A DNA stretch of 64,000 nucleotides, taken from positions 682,001 to 746,000 of the forward strand of contig CP119753.1 in the NCBI GenBank assembly GCA_029319145.1. The letters are read 5' to 3'. Below, one piece after another: positions 60,570-64,000 of the stretch. The notes below the pieces were generated by a model that was not told where the DNA came from, did no database searches, and worked only from the letters and a program-made list of their open reading frames with translations. This stretch comes from Microbacter sp. GSS18 (GTDB lineage Bacteria > Actinomycetota > Actinomycetes > Actinomycetales > Microbacteriaceae). The stretch's first letter is position 1. Every line of letters starts with the position of its first letter. The position numbers were made by a program, and so were the translations under genes.

Positions 60570-60821
60570 TCAGCGCTTCTGCGCCTGGCGGAAGATCTTC
60601 GCCTCGTGCCCGTGGATGGGTGAGTCCGCGGGCACGAGCTCGCCCCGGCGCGCCCGCCGGACGTCGACGACGGCGCCGACGACGAGCGCCACGGTGATGC
60701 CCCAGCTGATCCACGCCAGCGCCGAGCGCCAGGTGAACTCCTCCTCACGCAGACCGTGCAGCAAGGTCCTGCCGCTGGTGATGGCGCTGAACAGGCCTGT
60801 CGAGAAGAGGTAGTTGCGCAT
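60570..60821 (-). CDS. Small membrane protein of unknown function
   Basis: 83 residues. One or two helices: LFSTGLFSAITSG is weak, and ALAWISWGITVALVVGAVVD is strong. The C-terminus is charged (RRARRGELVPADSPIHGHEA). ATG 60821 has a TAGCGT hexamer 6 bases upstream, which supports expression. No family recognised. Confidence 0.65.
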   Translation of the reverse strand: MRNYLFSTGLFSAITSGRTLLHGLREEEFTWRSALAWISWGITVALVVGAVVDVRRARRGELVPADSPIHGHEAKIFRQAQKR

Positions 60822-60827
60822 GACCCA

Positions 60828-60833
60828 ACGCTA
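60828..60833 (-). promoter_or_regulatory. -10 hexamer TAGCGT for the gene at 60570-60821
   Basis: Minus strand, 6 bases before ATG 60821. Confidence 0.45.
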
Positions 60834-60867
60834 CCGAACTCGGCGCCGTCCGGCCGCGGCGCGCTGT

Positions 60868-60873
60868 TAGCCT
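60868..60873 (+). promoter_or_regulatory. -10 hexamer TAGCCT for otsAB
   Basis: Followed by a leader of about 25 nt carrying GGGAGG before GTG 60905, so this transcript is not leaderless. Confidence 0.4.
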
Positions 60874-60904
60874 GGCAGACGGAAAGCTCGATCCGGGAGG
60901 TCCC

Positions 60905-62335
60905 GTGACCACAGCAGATTTCGTCGTCGTCGCCAATCGACTGCCCGTCGATCGCGTGACCGGACCCGGAGGCGAGGGCTGGCGCCGTTCGCCGGGAGGG
61001 CTCGTCACCGCCCTCGAGCAGGTGATGAAGAAGGTGGACGGTGCGTGGGTCGGCTGGCCGGGGCGCGCCGACCTCGAGGTGGAACCCTTCGATTTCGACG
61101 GCACGCTCCTCGTGCCGGTGTCGCTGACGGCCGACGACATCGAGATGTACTACGAGGGCTTCTCGAACGACACGATCTGGCCGCTCTACCACGACGTCAT
61201 CGCCGCCCCCCGCTATCGGCGCGTGTGGTGGGACAGCTACGTGCGCGTGAACCGCCGCTTCGCGGAGGCTGCCGCTGCCGCCGCGGGCGACGGTGCGACG
61301 GTGTGGGTCCAGGACTACCAGCTGCAGCTGGTGCCGCGGATGCTGCGCGAGATGCGCCCCGACCTCACGATCGGCTACTTCCACCACATTCCGTTCCCCG
61401 CATACGGCCTCTATTCGCAGCTGCCCTGGCGGCGCCAGGTGATCGACGGCCTCCTGGGCGCCGACGTCATCGGCTTCCAGCGGGTGGCGGACGCGGGCAA
61501 CTTCGCGCGCGCGGTGCGCCGCATCCATCACTACACGACCAAGGCGTCGGGGATCTCGGTGCCGCTCGAGGGCGGCGGGCACCGCGTCGCGCTCGCCAAG
61601 GCGTTCCCGATCTCGATCGACTCCGAGGGCTACATCGAACTGGCCCAGCGTCCCGACATCCAGGCGCGCGCGTCCGAGATCCGCGAGAGCCTGGGGAACC
61701 CCAAGAAGATCCTGCTGGGCGTCGACCGGCTCGACTACACCAAGGGCATCCGCCACCGCATGAAGGCCTTCGGCGAACTCCTCGAGGACGGACGCGTCGA
61801 GGTGGGGGACGTCACGCTCGTGCAGGTGGCGAGCCCCAGCCGCGAGCGGGTGGAGTCCTACGCCCACCTCCGCGACGAGATCGAGCTGACGGTGGGGCGC
61901 ATCAACGGCCAGTACGACACGATGAACCACACCGCGATCCGATATCTGCATCAGTCGTATCCCCGCGAAGAGATGGTCGCCCTGTTCCTGGCTGCCGACG
62001 TGATGCTCGTCACGGCGCTGCGAGACGGCATGAACCTCGTCGCCAAGGAGTATGTCGCGGCGCGCCTGGACAACCGGGGCGTCCTCGTCCTGAGCGAGTT
62101 CGCCGGAGCCGCCGACGAGCTCGCCAGCGCGGTGCGCATCAACCCGCACGACATCGACGGCATGAAGGACGCCATCGTCCGCGCCCTCGAGATGCCGGCC
62201 GGCGAACAGGGCCGGCGAATGCGGGCGATGCGCAAGAAGGTGCTCGAGAACGACGTCGCCCGCTGGTCGCGGGACTTCCTGGACGCCTTGCACCAGGCGC
62301 GCGAGGCGAAGCTGCGGGAGCGTGGGACGGCATGA
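60905..62335 (+). CDS. otsA: Alpha,alpha-trehalose-6-phosphate synthase
   Basis: 476 residues, GT20. Joins UDP- or GDP-glucose to glucose-6-phosphate. N-terminal FVVVANRLPVDRV, RRSPGGLVTALEQVM, WVQDYQLQLVPRMLREMRPD (donor loop), FHHIPFPAYGLYSQLPW, GVDRLDYTKGIRHRMKAFGE and the C-terminal ALRDGMNLVAKEYVAARLDN (phosphate/nucleotide contacts) are all present. First gene of the otsA-otsB pair; makes an osmoprotectant or stress sugar. Confidence 0.95.
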   Translation: MTTADFVVVANRLPVDRVTGPGGEGWRRSPGGLVTALEQVMKKVDGAWVGWPGRADLEVEPFDFDGTLLVPVSLTADDIEMYYEGFSNDTIWPLYHDVIAAPRYRRVWWDSYVRVNRRFAEAAAAAAGDGATVWVQDYQLQLVPRMLREMRPDLTIGYFHHIPFPAYGLYSQLPWRRQVIDGLLGADVIGFQRVADAGNFARAVRRIHHYTTKASGISVPLEGGGHRVALAKAFPISIDSEGYIELAQRPDIQARASEIRESLGNPKKILLGVDRLDYTKGIRHRMKAFGELLEDGRVEVGDVTLVQVASPSRERVESYAHLRDEIELTVGRINGQYDTMNHTAIRYLHQSYPREEMVALFLAADVMLVTALRDGMNLVAKEYVAARLDNRGVLVLSEFAGAADELASAVRINPHDIDGMKDAIVRALEMPAGEQGRRMRAMRKKVLENDVARWSRDFLDALHQAREAKLRERGTA

Positions 62336-63129
62336 GCGCCGACACCCCCGCGGGCGCCGTGGCCCTTCTCGCCGCCGTGCCCAGGCTGCTGGTCGCACTC
62401 GATTTCGACGGCACCCTGTCGCCGCTCGTGGACGAGCCGATGACGGCGCGCATGCTTCCGGAGTCCCGGCGTGCCGTCGACGCCCTCGTCGAGGCGCCGG
62501 GCACGGTCGTCGCGCTCGTGTCGGGTCGCAGCCTGCACGATCTTCGCGTCATCGCCGAGCACCGCGACGATTCGGGCATCTATCTGGCCGGCTCCCACGG
62601 GGCCGAGCTGTGGGTGCCGGGCGAGGGGCCCGTCGGCGTGCTCGACGACGACGAGCACGTGCGGCTCCGCGACGCGCTGCGCACCCACGCCGAAGAGGTC
62701 ACGTCGGCGATGGACGGGGTGTGGATCGAGCCCAAGTCGTTCGGCTTCGGCGTCCACATGCGCTTGGCGGATGCCGCGACGGCCCGCGCGGCGGGTGAGG
62801 CGGTCGATGCGATCATCGCCGACGAGGCGCCCCACTGGCGCCGGCGCACCGGGCACAACATCGTCGAGTACGCGTTCCGCCACGAGGGCAAGGACTCTGC
62901 GGTGGCGGACCTGCGCGGCATGACCGATGCCGACGCGGCGCTCTTCGCCGGCGACGACGTGACCGACGAGGATGCGCTGCGCAGCCTCGGCCCCGGCGAC
63001 GTGGGCGTGCACGTCGGCTCGCGCGCCGACACCGCGGCCACCGTCACGGTGCCCGACATCCCGGCGTTCGCGGACATGCTGTCCGCACTTGCGCGCGCGC
63101 GGGTCACACAGCAGGTCTCGGACGCGTGA
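62332..63129 (+). CDS. otsB: Trehalose-6-phosphate phosphatase
   Basis: 265 residues, HAD superfamily. Nucleophile motif LVALDFDGTLSPLVDEP (DFDGT), motif II VSGRSLHDL, and motif III/IV ADAALFAGDDVTDEDALRSL. Removes phosphate from trehalose-6-phosphate. ATG 62332 overlaps the otsA stop by 4 bases (ATGA). Confidence 0.94.
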   Translation: MSADTPAGAVALLAAVPRLLVALDFDGTLSPLVDEPMTARMLPESRRAVDALVEAPGTVVALVSGRSLHDLRVIAEHRDDSGIYLAGSHGAELWVPGEGPVGVLDDDEHVRLRDALRTHAEEVTSAMDGVWIEPKSFGFGVHMRLADAATARAAGEAVDAIIADEAPHWRRRTGHNIVEYAFRHEGKDSAVADLRGMTDADAALFAGDDVTDEDALRSLGPGDVGVHVGSRADTAATVTVPDIPAFADMLSALARARVTQQVSDA

Positions 63130-63135
63130 CGGGAA

Positions 63136-63141
63136 TAGACT
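63136..63141 (+). promoter_or_regulatory. -10 hexamer TAGACT for ilvD
   Basis: Six bases before ATG 63148 and directly after the otsB stop; a leaderless start would exclude an attenuator leader. Confidence 0.5.
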
Positions 63142-63147
63142 TCGAGA

Positions 63148-64000
63148 ATGCCTGAGTCCGACAGCACCATCGACATCAAGCCCCGCAGTCGCGTCGTCAC
63201 CGACGGGATCGAGGCGACCACGTCCCGCGGAATGCTCCGCGCGGTCGGCATGGGCGACGAGGACTGGGACAAGCCCCAGATCGGCATCGCGTCCAGCTGG
63301 AACGAGATCACCCCCTGCAACCTGAGCCTGGACCGCCTGGCGCAGGGCGCGAAGGAGGGCGTCCACTCCGGCGGCGGCTATCCGCTGCAGTTCGGCACCG
63401 TCTCGGTCTCCGACGGCATCTCGATGGGGCACGAGGGCATGCACTTCTCGCTGGTCTCGCGCGAGGTCATCGCCGACTCCGTCGAGACCGTCGTCATGGC
63501 CGAGCGTCTGGACGGCACGGTGCTGCTGGCCGGCTGCGACAAGTCGATCCCCGGCATGCTGATGGCCTCGGCGCGCCTGGACCTGTCGAGCGTGTTCCTC
63601 TACGCCGGCTCCATCGCGCCCGGTTTCGTCAAGCTGTCGGACGGAACCGAGAAGGACATCACGATCATCGACTCCTTCGAGGGCGTCGGCGCGTGCCTGG
63701 CCGGTCGCATGAGCGAAGAGGACCTCAAGCGCATCGAATGCTCGTTCGCGCCCGGCGAGGGTGCCTGCGGCGGCATGTACACCGCGAACACGATGGCCTC
63801 CGTCGCCGAGGCGCTCGGGCTCAGCCTTCCGGGCTCTGCGGCTCCGCCCTCGGCGGATCGCCGCCGCGACTACTTCGCGCACCGCTCGGGCGAAGCGGTC
63901 GTCAACCTGCTGCGCCAGGGGATCACGACGCGCGACATCCTCACCAAGGAGGCGTTCGAGAACGCCATTGCGCTGGCCATGGCGCTCGGCGGGTCGACGA
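63148..64000 (+). CDS. ilvD: Dihydroxy-acid dehydratase (5' part; 3' end outside window)
   Basis: The first 284 residues are present. Dehydrates dihydroxy-isovalerate and dihydroxy-methylvalerate in valine/isoleucine synthesis with an Fe-S cluster. Cluster and metal motifs: [13 protein letters not shown] (Cys), [15 protein letters not shown] (Cys) and [14 protein letters not shown] (Cys). The early [20 protein letters not shown] is the family start. Confidence 0.95.
   Translation, partial: MPESDSTIDIKPRSRVVTDGIEATTSRGMLRAVGMGDEDWDKPQIGIASSWNEITPCNLSLDRLAQGAKEGVHSGGGYPLQFGTVSVSDGISMGHEGMHFSLVSREVIADSVETVVMAERLDGTVLLAGCDKSIPGMLMASARLDLSSVFLYAGSIAPGFVKLSDGTEKDITIIDSFEGVGACLAGRMSEEDLKRIECSFAPGEGACGGMYTANTMASVAEALGLSLPGSAAPPSADRRRDYFAHRSGEAVVNLLRQGITTRDILTKEAFENAIALAMALGGST

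Noticed and set aside
63130..63147. Leader-peptide attenuator or riboswitch before ilvD
   Set aside because: Only 18 bases separate otsB and ilvD, filled by a -10 hexamer.
60479..63882. Long antisense open frames (639 and 643 residues) across otsA, otsB and ilvD
   Set aside because: Composition is the Arg/His/Val-rich reflection of GC-rich genes; the sense strand carries clear otsA, otsB and ilvD motifs.

Overview
The window is high-GC DNA from an actinobacterium, most likely Microbacteriaceae and close to Microbacterium. This is judged from gene content alone: a bacterial NHEJ pair (LigD/Ku), the prfB-ftsE-ftsX-smpB block with a nearby tmRNA whose tag ends in FALAA, a small DUF3039 protein, a minimal actinobacterial Tad pilus locus and OtsAB. 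Genes are densely packed on both strands, with many 4-bp stop/start overlaps. Many first genes carry a TAnnnT -10 hexamer only 6-9 nt before the start codon, which points to widespread leaderless transcription.

Layout. 1-4032: cell-surface polymer genes (GT2, CDP-glycerol-type phosphotransferase, sugar-nucleotide-type nucleotidyltransferase) around an unknown protein. 4233-7174: ABC exporter pair. 7212-11556: DUF3039, pncB, murI, an 84-bp palindromic tandem repeat array, rph, rdgB. 11639-12868: zinc CDF transporter with a Zur-like box, and DUF4287. 12876-18366: NHEJ locus ligD / TIR-DUF2510-membrane protein / ku / VOC protein. 18481-22640: DedA, tRNA-Leu, secreted M28 peptidase, DUF2135-like membrane protein, PLDc_N protein. 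22742-27198: tadA-tadB-tadC plus four small pilin/pseudopilin genes. 27305-28731: SemiSWEET-like protein and a sulfur/redox cluster (DUF2892, thioredoxin, rhodanese lipoprotein) around a CsoR/CstR-type operator. 28721-31508: LuxR regulator with a degenerate receiver, divergent from a large secreted protein. 31588-36944: zinc-finger-like protein, MFS, prfB, ftsE, ftsX, smpB. 37007-40630: SIMPL protein; DUF4397 protein, class F-like sortase, ECF sigma factor and RskA-like anti-sigma factor. 40647-48206: two related secreted proteins, ssrA (tmRNA), an orphan phage-baseplate-like OB protein, AKR, amine oxidase, YaeQ, DUF2200, NUDIX, hisN-like phosphatase, tRNA-Lys.

48407-60569 is a catabolic island: a branched-chain-amino-acid-type ABC importer (five genes), an acyl-CoA synthetase, a TetR regulator, 3-hydroxybutyrate dehydrogenase, an alpha/beta hydrolase, a divergent IclR regulator, SCOT-type CoA transferase subunits A and B, and thiolase. 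Together these encode a complete route from (R)-3-hydroxybutyrate to acetyl-CoA, with a dedicated importer and possibly an ester or oligomer hydrolase. The window ends with a small membrane protein, otsA-otsB (trehalose synthesis) and the 5' part of ilvD.

The best candidates for something new are the TIR protein lodged between ligD and ku, the ketone-body/3HB uptake cluster with two palindromic operators, the 84-bp palindromic array between murI and rph, and the CstR-like operator over the trxA/rhodanese divergent promoters. All functions are inferred from sequence by eye; no database search was run.
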